Shown piece by piece: positions 45,760 through 55,871 of a DNA stretch of 64,000 nt (position 1 is the first letter of the stretch; each line of letters opens with the position of its first letter). Made by a program: the position numbers and the translations under genes. The DNA comes from Polymorphobacter multimanifer (GTDB lineage Bacteria; Pseudomonadota; Alphaproteobacteria; Sphingomonadales; Sphingomonadaceae). The notes under the pieces were generated by a model that made no database searches, was not told where the DNA came from, and was given only the letters and a program-made list of their open reading frames with translations. The stretch is from the NCBI RefSeq assembly GCF_014205635.1, contig NZ_JACIIV010000008.1, positions 62,001 through 126,000 on the forward strand, given 5' to 3'.

Positions 45760-47270
45760 CGACTGGCCTCCGGGCGCTCGAAGGTGACACTGGCTTCTGC
45801 GGGGCGGGCGGTGTTGGTGCCGGGTACGCCATCGGTGGGGACGGCGACGATCTGGTAGCGGCTTTGTGCGGGGCCGGATGCCGGCGCTGCGACGAACATG
45901 CGGACCTTGGTGGCGGCATCGGGCTGGAGGGCGAGGCGAACACTGGTGCTGGCGGCGTCGCGGCTGCCGGATTCGGTCCAGAGCACTGCACCGGGCAGGC
46001 CGGAAAGGGTGACATCGACGGTGCGCGGCCGGGCTTCCATGTTGCGGAGCTTGACGGTGTAGCTGTTGCGGACCTGGCCATCGGACAGCTGCACGAAGCG
46101 GGGGTTGCGATCGGGATCGATGCTGATGTCGAGCCGCGCGCGCTCGCCGAGGCTGAACAGCATGGCGATCCCGATGCCGGCCCAGAGTGCGAAATAGATG
46201 AGGGTACGCGGGCGCAGCAGGGTCTTGATGACCGGCGTGGCGGTGCCGCCGGCCTTTTCGACAACGGCATCATCGAGCGTGGCATAGTCGATCAGTCCGC
46301 GCGGGCGGCCGATCTGCAGCATGACCTTGTCGCAGGCATCGATGCACAGCGCGCAGGTGATGCAGCCGAGCTGGGGGCCCTGGCGGATATCGATGCCGGT
46401 GGGGCAGACGGCGACGCACTGGTTGCAATCGATGCAGTCCCCAGTGCGGGCTGCCTTTGGCTGGAGCTGGCTAGCAATGGATTCGACCGGGTAATCGGCT
46501 TCGATGGTGCGCTTGAGGCCCTGGGTGCGCGGCTCGCCGCGCCAATCCTTGTAGGTGACGATGAGCGATTTCTCGTCGAGCATTGCCGTCTGGATGCGCG
46601 GCCATGGGCACATGTAGATGCACACCTGCTCGCGCATGAAGCCGCCGAGGACGAAGGTGGTGGCGGTGAGCACGCCGACGGTGGCGTAGGCGACGAACGC
46701 CGCTTCGCCCTGGACAAAGGCTGCAAACAGGGTGGGGGCGTCGGCGAAATAGAAGATCCAGGCGCCGCCGGTGGCGACGGCTATGGCGAGCCAGATGGCG
46801 TATTTGGTGGAGCGTCTGGCCAGCTTGGCGGGCGACAGGGGGGCGCGGGCCAGCTTGATCTGGGCGTTGCGGTCACCATCGATGAAGCGTTCGACATGGA
46901 CGAACAGATCGGTCCACACGGTTTGCGGGCAGGCATAGCCGCACCAGGCGCGGCCGACCGCCGAAGTGACGAGGAAAAGGCCGATGCCCGCCATGATGAG
47001 CATGCCGGCAACATAGTAGAATTCCTGCGGCCAGATCTCGACCGAGAACATGTAGAAGCGGCGGTTGGCGAGATCGACGAGCACCGCCTGATCGGGCGCA
47101 TAGGGGCCGCGGTCCCAGCGCAGCCAGGGCGTGACGTAGTAGATCGTCAGCGTGACCGCCATGATGATCCATTTCAAGCGCCGGTAGAAGCCGGTGATGG
47201 CCTTGGGATAGACGCCCTTGCGCTTCTCGTAGAGCGCGCTGTTCAGGCTGAAGAGACTATTCGTCGACAC
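45756..47270 (-). CDS. ccoG: cbb3 oxidase accessory ferredoxin protein CcoG (FixG, RdxA)
   Basis: The protein has 504 residues. Several membrane helices flank two [4Fe-4S] motifs, CIDCNQCVAVCPTGIDI and CITCALCIDACDKV, and CGYACPQTVW and CPWPRIQTAM are conserved in the family. CcoG acts as a copper(II) reductase during oxidase assembly. The GTG at 47270 follows GAGG with nine bases between and begins STNSLFSLNSALYEKRKG; the ATG at 47342 lies well inside ccoP and is rejected. It overlaps ccoP by 14 bases. Confidence 0.95.
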   Translation of the reverse strand: MSTNSLFSLNSALYEKRKGVYPKAITGFYRRLKWIIMAVTLTIYYVTPWLRWDRGPYAPDQAVLVDLANRRFYMFSVEIWPQEFYYVAGMLIMAGIGLFLVTSAVGRAWCGYACPQTVWTDLFVHVERFIDGDRNAQIKLARAPLSPAKLARRSTKYAIWLAIAVATGGAWIFYFADAPTLFAAFVQGEAAFVAYATVGVLTATTFVLGGFMREQVCIYMCPWPRIQTAMLDEKSLIVTYKDWRGEPRTQGLKRTIEADYPVESIASQLQPKAARTGDCIDCNQCVAVCPTGIDIRQGPQLGCITCALCIDACDKVMLQIGRPRGLIDYATLDDAVVEKAGGTATPVIKTLLRPRTLIYFALWAGIGIAMLFSLGERARLDISIDPDRNPRFVQLSDGQVRNSYTVKLRNMEARPRTVDVTLSGLPGAVLWTESGSRDAASTSVRLALQPDAATKVRMFVAAPASGPAQSRYQIVAVPTDGVPGTNTARPAEASVTFERPEASR

Positions 47271-48168
47271 GTGTGCTCGCCTCGGCCACTTCTGCGGGCA
47301 CGGGCGGGGGGCCGGCCTCGCCGCCGCCGAGCGAATGGACATAGGCAGCGAGCATCTTGATGGTGACGGGATTGAGCCGGGCGTTCCAGCGGGGCATCAC
47401 GCCGCCACGGGCATAGGTGATGGTGTGCTTGAGGGTCTTGCGGTCCCCGCCGTAGAGCCAGATGCTGTCGGCGATGTTGGGAGCGCCGAGATCGCGATTG
47501 CCCTTGCCATTCTCGCCATGGCAGGCGGCGCAATTGTCAGCGAACACGGTGGCCCCGGCGAGGCTCGGCTTTTCGAGGCCGGACAGGCTTCGGACATGGG
47601 TGATGACCGCCTCGATTTCGGCATTGCCGAGGATCTCCCCGAATGCCGGCATCTGTGAATTGCGCGTCTCGTCGTAATCGGGGTTGCGGATGCCGTTGAT
47701 CAGCGTGTGCTCGATGGCGCCAAGATCACCGCCCCAAAGCCAGTCATCGTCGTTGAGGTTGGGATAGCCGACCGAGCCGGCGGCACCGGCGCCGTGGCAT
47801 TGCACGCAATGCACCTTGAAGGCGGCGCGGCCGCCCTCGATGGCCTGTGCCAGCAGCGCCGGATTGGCGGGCAGTTGCGCGAGGGGCGTGATGGCAATGG
47901 CCTTGAAGACGGGCGCACGGCGTGACGTGTCGGCTGCCATCTCCTTGGCGAGATCACCGCGGCTCGACCAGCCGAGGGTGCCCGGCGTGGCGGAGTTGGC
48001 GAGCGGGATGGCGGGGTAGAAGATAACATAGCCGACGGCAAAGACGATGCAGAGGATGAAGGTGATGAGCCACCAGCGCGGCAGCGGCGTGTCCAGCTCC
48101 TCGATACCGTCCCATTCATGGCCGACGGTGGGTGTGCCGGTGGCTTCGTCGATGTGTTTATGCGCCAT
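47257..48168 (-). CDS. ccoP: cbb3-type cytochrome c oxidase subunit III (dihaem cytochrome c)
   Basis: The protein has 303 residues. A short cytoplasmic N-terminus HEWDGIEELDTPLPRWW (family signature) and one membrane helix precede two CxxCH domains (CVQCH and CAACH). It takes electrons from soluble cytochromes to CcoO/CcoN. The ATG at 48168 is chosen because GAGGA lies eight bases upstream; 48174 would be too close. It overlaps ccoQ by 11 bases. Confidence 0.96.
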   Translation of the reverse strand: MAHKHIDEATGTPTVGHEWDGIEELDTPLPRWWLITFILCIVFAVGYVIFYPAIPLANSATPGTLGWSSRGDLAKEMAADTSRRAPVFKAIAITPLAQLPANPALLAQAIEGGRAAFKVHCVQCHGAGAAGSVGYPNLNDDDWLWGGDLGAIEHTLINGIRNPDYDETRNSQMPAFGEILGNAEIEAVITHVRSLSGLEKPSLAGATVFADNCAACHGENGKGNRDLGAPNIADSIWLYGGDRKTLKHTITYARGGVMPRWNARLNPVTIKMLAAYVHSLGGGEAGPPPVPAEVAEASTRVDE

Positions 48169-48343
48169 GATCATCGTCCTCGAAGATGCTGTTGGCGGCG
48201 CGGTCCATGTCGGCGCTGGCTCCCTTGCGGAAGGTCCAGCCGACAAGGCAGAGGAAGATGCCACCGAGCATCACCAGCCCCCAGCTGTCGGCGAAGTGGC
48301 GCAGCGCGTCATAGGTCTCGACCGCCGTCATACCCAGGGTCAT
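48158..48343 (-). CDS. ccoQ: cbb3-type cytochrome c oxidase subunit IV
   Basis: The peptide has 61 residues with one membrane helix ([18 protein letters not shown]) and an acidic C-terminus. The start at 48343 overlaps ccoO by four bases; the internal Met at residue 5 is an alternative. CcoQ stabilises the interaction of CcoP with the CcoNO core. Order NOQP is standard. Confidence 0.93.
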   Translation of the reverse strand: MTLGMTAVETYDALRHFADSWGLVMLGGIFLCLVGWTFRKGASADMDRAANSIFEDDDHGA

Positions 48344-49113
48344 CGCGGTTGCTCCTGGGCCGCGGCGGCCTCGAAATCGATGAGGGTGCCGAGCATCTGA
48401 AGATAGGCCACCAGCGCGTCCATCTCGGTGACGCGGTCGGGCTGACCGTCGAAATCGCGGACCTGCGCCTTGGGGTAGCGCGCGACGAGGCTCGCGGCGT
48501 CGGCATCGGGGGTGGCCTGGGCGAGCAGATCGTCGTTGGCGGCGGCGATGGCGGCCTCGTCATAGGGCACGCCGACGCGTGACAGCGCCTTCAGATGGGC
48601 GCGCATGTCGCCTGCATCGAGCTTGCGCTCGGAGAGGAAGCTGTAGCCGGGCATGATCGATTCGGGGGTGACGCTGCGCGGGTTCTTGAGATGCTGGACG
48701 TGCCATTCATCGGAATAGCGGTTGCCGACGCGCGCCAGATCGGGGCCGGTGCGCTTCGATCCCCATTGGAAGGGGTGATCGTACATGCTCTCGGCGGCGA
48801 GGCTGTAGTGGCCGTAGCGCTCGGCCTCGTCGCGGAAGGGGCGGATCATCTGGCTGTGGCAGGTGTAGCAGCCCTCGCGGATATAGATGTTGCGGCCGGC
48901 CTGCTCGAGCGGGGTGTAGGGGCGCATGCCCTCGACCTTCTCGACCGTGGTGTCGATCCAGAACAGCGGGGCGATCTCGACGATGCCGCCGATGGCGACA
49001 ACGACGAAGGACAGGACCGCGAGCAGCGTGACGTTGCGCTCGATGGTGCGGTGGGTGAAGCGTTTTGGCGGGGCTTCGGGCCCGCTTGAAGGGCGAGGGG
49101 TGCGTGCGTCCAT
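48340..49113 (-). CDS. ccoO: cbb3-type cytochrome c oxidase subunit II (monohaem cytochrome c)
   Basis: The protein has 257 residues. An N-terminal membrane helix is followed by a periplasmic domain with one haem site CYTCH and the conserved SQMIRPF and ERYGHYSLA. The methionine in SIMPGYSF is the likely distal haem ligand. Nine bases separate it from ccoN. Confidence 0.97.
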   Translation of the reverse strand: MDARTPRPSSGPEAPPKRFTHRTIERNVTLLAVLSFVVVAIGGIVEIAPLFWIDTTVEKVEGMRPYTPLEQAGRNIYIREGCYTCHSQMIRPFRDEAERYGHYSLAAESMYDHPFQWGSKRTGPDLARVGNRYSDEWHVQHLKNPRSVTPESIMPGYSFLSERKLDAGDMRAHLKALSRVGVPYDEAAIAAANDDLLAQATPDADAASLVARYPKAQVRDFDGQPDRVTEMDALVAYLQMLGTLIDFEAAAAQEQPR

Positions 49114-49122
49114 GGTCCGGTC

Positions 49123-50769
49123 CTATTCGGCGGGTTGCGCCAGCAGCGGACGGTCGGCTGCAGCGTCATAGGGGGTTTCGGTCATCGGCTTTTCGATGCG
49201 GATGCGGCCCTTGATGGTCATGGCGATGTTGAAGGCGAAGATGAGGCCGCCCGAGAGGTAGAAGAGGCCGCCGGTGGCGCGCATCAGGTACATCGGGTGG
49301 AGCGCTTCGACCGTCTCGATGAAGCTGTTCACGAGATAGCCGTCGGCGCCATATTCGCGCCACATCAGGCCCTGGGTGATGCCTGCCACCCACATCGAGG
49401 CGGTGTAGAGAACAATGCCGATGGTAGCCAACCAGAAGTGCCAGTTGATGAGGCGCAGGCTGTAGAGGCGTTCGCGGTTCCACAGGCGCGGGGCCAGATA
49501 GTACATGCAGGCGAAGGTGATCATGCCGTTCCAGCCGAGCGCGCCCGAGTGGACATGGCCGATCGTCCAGTCGGTGTAATGGCTGAGCGAGTTGACCGAC
49601 TTGATCGACATCATCGGGCCTTCGAAGGTGCTCATCCCGTAGAAGGCGAGCGCCATCACCATCATGCGGATGATGGGATCGGTGCGGATCTTGTCCCAGG
49701 CGCCGTTGAGCGTCATCAGCCCGTTGATCATGCCGCCCCAGCTCGGCATCCAGAGCATGATCGAGAAGACCATGCCGAGCGTGCCGGCCCAATCGGGAAG
49801 GGCCGTATAGTGGAGGTGGTGCGGACCGGCCCAGATGTAGAGGAAGATGAGCGACCAGAAGTGCATGATCGACAGCCGGTAGGAATAGACCGGCCGCTCG
49901 GCCTGCTTGGGCACGAAGTAATACATCATGGCGAGGAAGCCGGCGGTGAGGAAGAAGCCCACGGCGTTGTGGCCATACCACCATTGGGTGAGTGCATCCT
50001 GGACGCCGGCGAACGCCGAATAGGATTTGGAGCCGAACATGCTGACCGGCACGGCGAGGTTGTTGACGAGGTGGAGCATCGCCACGGTGATGATGAACGA
50101 CAGGTAGAACCAGTTCGCCACATAGATGTGCGGCTCGCGGCGCTTGACCAGGGTGCCGACGAAGACCGCGAGATAGGCGACCCAGACGATGGTGAGCCAG
50201 ATATCGACGTGCCATTCGGGCTCGGCATATTCGCGCGCTGCGGTGACGCCCATCACATAGCCGGTGGCGGCGAGCACGATGAACAGCTGGTAACCCCAGA
50301 AGACGAAGCGCGCGAGGCCGCCGAACGCAAGCCGGGCGCGGCAGGTGCGCTGCACGACGTAGAAGCTGGTGGCGATGAGGGCATTGCCGCCGAAGGCGAA
50401 GATGACCGCCGAGGTGTGCAGCGGGCGCAAGCGGCCGAAGCTGGTGTACTCGATATCGAGGTTGAGCAGCGGGAAGGCGAGCTGCGAGGCAATGAGCAGC
50501 CCGGCCAGGAGCCCCACGACACCCCAGAAGGTCGTGGCGATCACGCCCCAGCGGATCACGTCGTCATCATAGCCGGTCAGGTCTTGCGAGATGCTGCCGA
50601 CCGCGAGCTTGTGCTCGCGGTTGAGCGTGGCGACGACCATGAGGGCGGCGGCGACGGCGAAGATGATCATGTGGACGGCAAAGGGCGTGTCGACGGCTTG
50701 CGTGGCAGCAGCAAGTGCCAGCAAGGCGGCGAGCGACCAGCCCGCCGTTCTCAAAATTCTGAAATCCAT
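49123..50769 (-). CDS. ccoN: cbb3-type cytochrome c oxidase subunit I
   Basis: The protein has 548 residues with at least twelve membrane helices. Haem-copper ligands are visible: [28 protein letters not shown] with the copper histidine and [13 protein letters not shown] with two further ones, plus [12 protein letters not shown] with the haem ligands. It reduces oxygen with high affinity and pumps protons. The ATG at 50769 is used; the one at 50826 is overlapped by the FNR box and cannot be on the FNR-driven message. First gene of ccoNOQP-GHIS. Confidence 0.97.
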   Translation of the reverse strand: MDFRILRTAGWSLAALLALAAATQAVDTPFAVHMIIFAVAAALMVVATLNREHKLAVGSISQDLTGYDDDVIRWGVIATTFWGVVGLLAGLLIASQLAFPLLNLDIEYTSFGRLRPLHTSAVIFAFGGNALIATSFYVVQRTCRARLAFGGLARFVFWGYQLFIVLAATGYVMGVTAAREYAEPEWHVDIWLTIVWVAYLAVFVGTLVKRREPHIYVANWFYLSFIITVAMLHLVNNLAVPVSMFGSKSYSAFAGVQDALTQWWYGHNAVGFFLTAGFLAMMYYFVPKQAERPVYSYRLSIMHFWSLIFLYIWAGPHHLHYTALPDWAGTLGMVFSIMLWMPSWGGMINGLMTLNGAWDKIRTDPIIRMMVMALAFYGMSTFEGPMMSIKSVNSLSHYTDWTIGHVHSGALGWNGMITFACMYYLAPRLWNRERLYSLRLINWHFWLATIGIVLYTASMWVAGITQGLMWREYGADGYLVNSFIETVEALHPMYLMRATGGLFYLSGGLIFAFNIAMTIKGRIRIEKPMTETPYDAAADRPLLAQPAE

Positions 50770-50825
50770 GGAAAATCCGATCAGCGCTTCTCGCCTCCGC
50801 TTGCGGGCCCCTGCGGCGAGCGTCA

Positions 50826-50839
50826 TTGATCTGGATCAA
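50826..50839 (-). promoter_or_regulatory. Perfect FNR-type box upstream of ccoN
   Basis: TTGAT-CTGG-ATCAA matches the FNR/FnrL consensus completely. It lies 57-70 bases upstream of the ccoN ATG. Homologous operons in purple bacteria are activated by FnrL at low oxygen. No clear -10 hexamer was recognised at the expected distance. Confidence 0.88.
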
Positions 50840-50911
50840 ACTATGGGGTGTTTGCCTGCGCGTGCGGCAATTGGCCGCATGGAACTATCGATGGCTTCGG
50901 CGTGCCGCGTA

Positions 50912-51685
50912 TCACTGACCCTTGAAGGCTCCAGCACGCTTTTCGACAAAGGCGGCCATGCCTTCCTTCTGGTCCTCGGAGCCGAACAGCGCGTGGAACA
51001 GCCGACGTTCCAGCCGGATGCCGGCGGTGAGTGTGGACTCGAAGGCGGCATCGACCGCCTCCTTGGTGGCGATGGCAGCGAGGGGTGCCATGGCGGCGAT
51101 GGCGGCGGCGGTTTTCAAGGCCTCGTCGACCAGTTCGGCCATCGGCACCAGGCGCGCCACCAGCCCGGCGCGTTCGGCTTCAGCGGCGTCCATCATCCGG
51201 CCGGTGAGGCACATTTCCATCGCCTTGGCCTTGCCGATGGCGCGGACCAGCCGCTGTGAGCCGCCCATGCCGGGCATGACCGCGAGCTTTATCTCGGGCT
51301 GGCCGAATTTTGCGGTTTCGGATGCGATGATGAAATCCGCCATCATCGCGAGCTCGCAGCCGCCGCCGAGCGCGAAGCCCGAGACGGCGGCGATCCAGGG
51401 CTTGCGACAGGCGGTGATCCGGTCGTAGCCGGCGAAGAAATTGCCGCCATACATGGCGGCGAAGCTCTGCTGGCTCATCTCCTTGATGTCGGCACCCGCA
51501 GCAAAGGCCTTGTCGGATCCGGTGAGCACAAGACAGCGCTGGGCGGGATCGGTCTCATAGGCGGCGAACACCGTGATGAGATCGGCGAGGACGGCCGAAT
51601 TGAGCGCGTTGAGGGCCTGGGGGCGATTGAGGCGAACCAGCGTGACCGCATCATGGGTTTCGACCAGCAGCGTTTCAAAGTTCAT
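50912..51685 (-). CDS. Enoyl-CoA hydratase
   Basis: The protein has 257 residues of the crotonase family, beginning MNFETLLVETHDAVTLVRLNRP. Oxyanion-hole residues are in AFAAGADIKEM and FALGGGCELAMM; both catalytic glutamates are seen (CELAM and GQPEIKLAVMPG). It hydrates 2-enoyl-CoA in beta-oxidation. The ATG follows GAGGAG. It is followed upstream by the cation transporter gene on the same strand (10-base gap), so the two may share a message. Confidence 0.93.
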   Translation of the reverse strand: MNFETLLVETHDAVTLVRLNRPQALNALNSAVLADLITVFAAYETDPAQRCLVLTGSDKAFAAGADIKEMSQQSFAAMYGGNFFAGYDRITACRKPWIAAVSGFALGGGCELAMMADFIIASETAKFGQPEIKLAVMPGMGGSQRLVRAIGKAKAMEMCLTGRMMDAAEAERAGLVARLVPMAELVDEALKTAAAIAAMAPLAAIATKEAVDAAFESTLTAGIRLERRLFHALFGSEDQKEGMAAFVEKRAGAFKGQ

Positions 51686-51695
51686 CGGATGCTCC

Positions 51696-52640
51696 TCAAG
51701 CAGCTTCGCCCATGGCAGCGCTCATGGCGCAGGGGGCGGGGCAGGCTTCGACGCCCGCTTCGATCTGGAACGTGGCGTGGACGATGCCGAAATCATGCGC
51801 CATCGCATGTGCCATATGGCCGATGGCGGCATCGCCGGGGTGGCCGCCGGGCATGACGAGATGGGCGGTGAGTGCCACCTGGCTCGTGGTCATCGGCCAG
51901 ATGTGGAGATCGTGCACCGCCGCGACTCCGGGGGTCGCCAGCAGGGCGGTACGCACCTTGAGCGGGTCGATATGCGGCGGCACGGCATCGAGCACGGCGG
52001 CGAGCGACTCCTTGAGGAGGCCCCAGGTGCCGCGTACGATGAGCGCCACCACGAGCAGGCTGAGTGCCGCATCGATCCAGTGCGCGCCGGTGAGCAGGAT
52101 GAGCAGCCCGGCGACCACCACGGCGGCGGAAATTCCGGCATCGGCCATCATGTGCAGATAGGCGCCGCGGATGTTGAGATCGTCCTTCCGGCCTTTCAGG
52201 AACAGCATTGCGGTGGCGAGATTGATGACGACGCCGATGCCTGCCACCAGCATCACCACGCCGCCGGGCACCGGCTCGGGCACCTGCAGCCGGCGCACCG
52301 CCTCCACGGCGATGGCACCGCAGGCGGCGAGCAGGATCATGGCGTTGGCGAGTGCTGCAAGGATGGTCGAGCGGCCGAGGCCGAAGGTGAAGCGCGCCGT
52401 GGCGGGGCGCGCGGCGAGCGCCACCGCTGCCCAGGCAAGGGCAAGGCCGAGCACATCCGACAGATTGTGCCCGGCATCGGCGAGCAGCGCCATCGAGCCG
52501 GTCATGAGCCCGGCCGCAACCTCGGCGATCACATAACCGAGGTTGAGCGCGATCCCGAGACGGAACGCCGGCCCCTGATCCTTGAGCTGGACGCCATGGT
52601 TGTGATGATCATGATCATGGTGATGGTGGTGGCCGGCCAT
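51696..52640 (-). CDS. Cation diffusion facilitator transporter
   Basis: The protein has 314 residues. It starts MAGHHHHHDHDHHNHG, a histidine-rich metal-binding segment, and has six membrane helices with the metal-binding motifs ADAGHNLSDV in helix 2 and HMMADAG in helix 5, then a cytoplasmic C-terminal domain. CzcD/ZitB-type members export zinc, cobalt or cadmium in exchange for protons. Metal choice cannot be read. It is 7 bases downstream of the saccharopine-dehydrogenase-like gene. Confidence 0.93.
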   Translation of the reverse strand: MAGHHHHHDHDHHNHGVQLKDQGPAFRLGIALNLGYVIAEVAAGLMTGSMALLADAGHNLSDVLGLALAWAAVALAARPATARFTFGLGRSTILAALANAMILLAACGAIAVEAVRRLQVPEPVPGGVVMLVAGIGVVINLATAMLFLKGRKDDLNIRGAYLHMMADAGISAAVVVAGLLILLTGAHWIDAALSLLVVALIVRGTWGLLKESLAAVLDAVPPHIDPLKVRTALLATPGVAAVHDLHIWPMTTSQVALTAHLVMPGGHPGDAAIGHMAHAMAHDFGIVHATFQIEAGVEACPAPCAMSAAMGEAA

Positions 52641-52647
52641 GCTGGTC

Positions 52648-53805
52648 TCAGCCCGCGGTTTCGTCGCGGAAGGTCAGCCCGGCATGGCTGGACAGCCGGT
52701 CGACCAGCCGCTGGCCCAGCGCGGCCCCCGGCACCCAGATGCCGCCGGCCACATCGGGGGCTTCGATGAGGCAGAGGGCGGTTTCGGCGATGAGCTTTGA
52801 GGTGCTGGCATAGCCGGGATCGCGGTCCCCATGCACGCTGCCGCGCACCTGCCGGCCATCGGCGGCGACGGCGACGAACAGCAGGTCGTAGTATCCCGTC
52901 TCGCGTTCCTCGCGGCTGGGACCTTCGCCGGGGGCGGGAGCGTCTTCGGCCGAGAGGCTGGGGAATTCGGTCTGCACGCCGGGCTGGACGATCGCCATTT
53001 CGTCATACTGGAAGTCGGCGCCATAGGGCAGGCCCTGCAGCAGGTTTGAGCGGTGGACATTCTTGGTGTTGATCGCTGCCATCATGAAGGGGCCGACATC
53101 CTCACCGATGAGGTCGTCGTGCCGGGGCTTGTCGCCGCGCGGCTGCTCGGCGCCCTTGAAGCCGGGGGTGAGCGCGAAGGGATCGAACATCGTCGCCAGC
53201 AGGCCGGGGTTGGCCTGGATGGCGGCCATGGTGGCGCGACCGCTGGCAGCGGTGCCGCCCGAAAGCCCGCCCTTCATGTCGCGGACACGGCCGGCCACAC
53301 GCGGCGCGGATGCCCCCAGAAGCCGGCGGGCGAGCGACTGCACATGGAAGACGCCGAGCTCGAACGGGATCGAATCGAAGCCGCAGGAGAAGAGGATGCG
53401 CGCACCGCTGGCCTTGGCGGCGGCATCGTGCTTCTCGATCATCGCTGCCATCCACAGCGGCTCGCCGGCGAGATCGAGATAATCCGTGCCCGCTGCGGCA
53501 CACGCCGCCACGAGCGGCTCGCCGTAGAGCTGGTATGGCCCGACGGTGGTGATGACGGCCTTGGTCTGGCGCACCATGGCATCGAGCGAGGCGGGATCGG
53601 CGGCATCGGCGATGATGAGCGGCAGCGATTCGGGTGCGCCGATCTCATCGCGCACGGTGGCAAGCTTGTCGGCGCTGCGGCCGGACATTCCCCAGCGGAT
53701 CGAACTGTCGGCACCATGGCGGGCAAGCAGGTGCTCGGCGATCAGCCGGCCGGTGAAGCCGGTGGCACCGTGCACGATGAGATCGAAGGGGGCATCGGGG
53801 TTCAT
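52648..53805 (-). CDS. Saccharopine dehydrogenase-like oxidoreductase (trans-acting enoyl reductase type)
   Basis: The protein has 385 residues. The ATG at 53805 gives MNPDAPFDLIVHGATGFTGRL with the nucleotide-binding motif GATGFTG near residue 13. The following GPYQLYGEPLVAACAAAGTDYLDLAGE and CGFDSIPFELGVF are typical of the branch annotated as trans-acting enoyl reductase. Relatives act in mycobacterial lipid synthesis; others have no known function. The reaction here is uncertain. Confidence 0.85.
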   Translation of the reverse strand: MNPDAPFDLIVHGATGFTGRLIAEHLLARHGADSSIRWGMSGRSADKLATVRDEIGAPESLPLIIADAADPASLDAMVRQTKAVITTVGPYQLYGEPLVAACAAAGTDYLDLAGEPLWMAAMIEKHDAAAKASGARILFSCGFDSIPFELGVFHVQSLARRLLGASAPRVAGRVRDMKGGLSGGTAASGRATMAAIQANPGLLATMFDPFALTPGFKGAEQPRGDKPRHDDLIGEDVGPFMMAAINTKNVHRSNLLQGLPYGADFQYDEMAIVQPGVQTEFPSLSAEDAPAPGEGPSREERETGYYDLLFVAVAADGRQVRGSVHGDRDPGYASTSKLIAETALCLIEAPDVAGGIWVPGAALGQRLVDRLSSHAGLTFRDETAG

Positions 53806-53929
53806 GGGTCGGCTCCGGAAGGTCGCAGTCACCTTATCGCGTGTGTGCAGCCGAAAACAGGGGGTGCCAGTCAAGCGGGGCGGTCTTGTCGCGCTGGCAA
53901 TGGCGGGCGGGCTGCGCTAGGCGCACGGC

Positions 53930-54592
53930 ATGTCGAAACCACTCACCCTTGCCCTGCCGAAGGGGCGCATTCTCAAGGAGGCGCTGCCGCTGCTGGCGCG
54001 TGCGGGAATCGTGCCCGAGGCGGATTTTCACGATGATGCCAGCCGCAAGCTGATGTTCGAGACAAGCCGGCCGGATGTGCGCATCATTCGCGTGCGCAGC
54101 TTCGATGCCGCGACCTTCGTTGCCTTTGGCGCTGCCGAGATCGGCATCGCCGGCAATGATGTTCTGCTCGAATTCGCCTTTCCGGAAATCTATGCGCCGG
54201 TCGATCTCGGGATCGGCCATTGCCGGCTTTCGGTGGCGCAACCGGCGGCACTCGCCGAGGACATGGCGAGCCTGTCTGCCGTGCGCGTGGCGACGAAATA
54301 TCCCGGCCTCACCCGGCGGCATTTCGCGGCGCGCGGAATCCAGGCCGAGTGCATCAAGCTGAACGGTGCGATGGAGCTGGCACCGCTGACCGGCCTTGCA
54401 CCGCGGATTGTCGATCTGGTGAGCACCGGCAAGACGCTCGCCGAGAACGGGCTGGTCGAGGTCGAAGTGATTGCCGCGATCAGCTCGCGGCTGATCGTCA
54501 ACCGGGCGGCATGGAAGACGCATGCGGCCGTGGTGCCGCTGGTGGAGCTGCTGCGCGGGCTGGTGGAGGGTGACCATGCCGCTGCGGCTTGA
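53930..54592 (+). CDS. hisG: ATP phosphoribosyltransferase, short form
   Basis: The protein has 220 residues. It begins [22 protein letters not shown] and includes the substrate loop motif [22 protein letters not shown] near residue 148. This catalyses the first step of histidine synthesis. At 220 residues it lacks the C-terminal regulatory domain of long HisG; short forms depend on HisZ, which is not in this window. It overlaps hisD by 17 bases. Confidence 0.95.
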   Translation: MSKPLTLALPKGRILKEALPLLARAGIVPEADFHDDASRKLMFETSRPDVRIIRVRSFDAATFVAFGAAEIGIAGNDVLLEFAFPEIYAPVDLGIGHCRLSVAQPAALAEDMASLSAVRVATKYPGLTRRHFAARGIQAECIKLNGAMELAPLTGLAPRIVDLVSTGKTLAENGLVEVEVIAAISSRLIVNRAAWKTHAAVVPLVELLRGLVEGDHAAAA

Positions 54593-55871
54593 CGCGGGCG
54601 CCCCCGGCTTTGCCGAGGCCTTTGCAGGCCTGGTCGCCGATGTGCGCGCCAGTGCCGGCGATGTGGCCGCCGATGTGCGCGCCATCATCGCTCGCGTGGC
54701 GGGCGAGGGCGATGCCGCGGTGGCGGAGCTGACCGAGCGCTTCGACGGTGTCGACCTCGACGCACAGGGCTGGGAGATCGGCCCGGCCGAGCTCGATGCC
54801 GCACTTCACGGCCTGTCGCCCGAACTGCGCGCTGCCCTCGATCTTGCCGCCGCGCGCATCCGCGCTTTCCATCTGCGGCAGATGCCGGCGGGCAATGACG
54901 CGACTGATGCGGTGGGTGTGCGCACCGGCGTGCGCTGGACGCCGGTCGATGCCGCCGGGCTTTATGTGCCCGGCGGGCGCGCGGCCTATCCATCGTCGGT
55001 GCTTATGAACGCCATTCCCGCGGTCGTGGCGGGCGTGCGCGACCTCATCATGGTCACGCCGACGCCGGGCGGCGAAGCCAATCCGCTGGTGCTGGCTGCC
55101 GCCCGGCTCGCCGGCGTCTCCCGCGTGTTCCGCATCGGCGGGGCGCAGGCGGTGGCGGCGCTGGCGCTGGGCACGGGGCGCATTCCCAAGGTCGATGTCA
55201 TCACCGGGCCGGGCAATGCCTGGGTGGCCGAGGCCAAGCGCCAGCTCTATGGCACGGTGGGGATCGACATGATCGCCGGACCATCCGAAGTGGTGATCCT
55301 GTCCGACGGGATGAACGACCCGGCCTGGCTGGCGGCGGACCTGCTGGCGCAGGCCGAGCATGATCCGGTGGCGCAATCGATCCTCATCACCACCAGCGAG
55401 GTCGAAGCCGATGCGGTGATGGCGGCGGTGGAAGCCGCACTGCCGGCACTTTCCACCGAGGCGGTGGCGCGGGCGAGCTGGGAGCGTTATGGGGCCATCA
55501 TCACGGTCGAGGCGCTGCAGGACGCGGTGCCGCTGCTCAATCTGCTCGCCGCCGAGCATGCCCAGCTGATGATCGAGGACCCCGAGCCGATCTTCGCGCA
55601 GCTGCGCCACGCGGGCTCGGTGTTCCTCGGCCGCCACACGCCCGAGGCGGTGGGGGACTATCTTGCCGGCCCCAACCATGTGCTGCCCACCGGGCGCCGC
55701 GCGCGCTTTGCTTCGGGGCTCTCGGTGGTCGATTTCATGAAGCGCACGACGTTTCTGGACTGCTCGGCCGAAGGGCTGGCCGCAATCGGCCCCGCCGGCG
55801 CGTTGCTCGCGGACACCGAGGGGCTGCCGGCGCACGCGGCGTCGATCCGGCTGCGGATGGGCAATGGCTAG
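54576..55871 (+). CDS. hisD: Histidinol dehydrogenase
   Basis: The protein has 431 residues with the family motifs [22 protein letters not shown] near residue 128, [26 protein letters not shown] and [13 protein letters not shown]. It makes two successive NAD+-dependent oxidations to histidine using zinc. The ATG at 54576 gives [12 protein letters not shown]; an ATG at 54522 would add only hisG-shadow residues. It overlaps the next gene by eight bases. Confidence 0.97.
   Translation: MPLRLDAGAPGFAEAFAGLVADVRASAGDVAADVRAIIARVAGEGDAAVAELTERFDGVDLDAQGWEIGPAELDAALHGLSPELRAALDLAAARIRAFHLRQMPAGNDATDAVGVRTGVRWTPVDAAGLYVPGGRAAYPSSVLMNAIPAVVAGVRDLIMVTPTPGGEANPLVLAAARLAGVSRVFRIGGAQAVAALALGTGRIPKVDVITGPGNAWVAEAKRQLYGTVGIDMIAGPSEVVILSDGMNDPAWLAADLLAQAEHDPVAQSILITTSEVEADAVMAAVEAALPALSTEAVARASWERYGAIITVEALQDAVPLLNLLAAEHAQLMIEDPEPIFAQLRHAGSVFLGRHTPEAVGDYLAGPNHVLPTGRRARFASGLSVVDFMKRTTFLDCSAEGLAAIGPAGALLADTEGLPAHAASIRLRMGNG

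Noticed and set aside
47271-47342. ATG at 47342 as the ccoG start
   Set aside because: It lies deep within ccoP and adds Arg/Pro-rich residues, while GTG 47270 has a ribosome site and the normal CcoG start.
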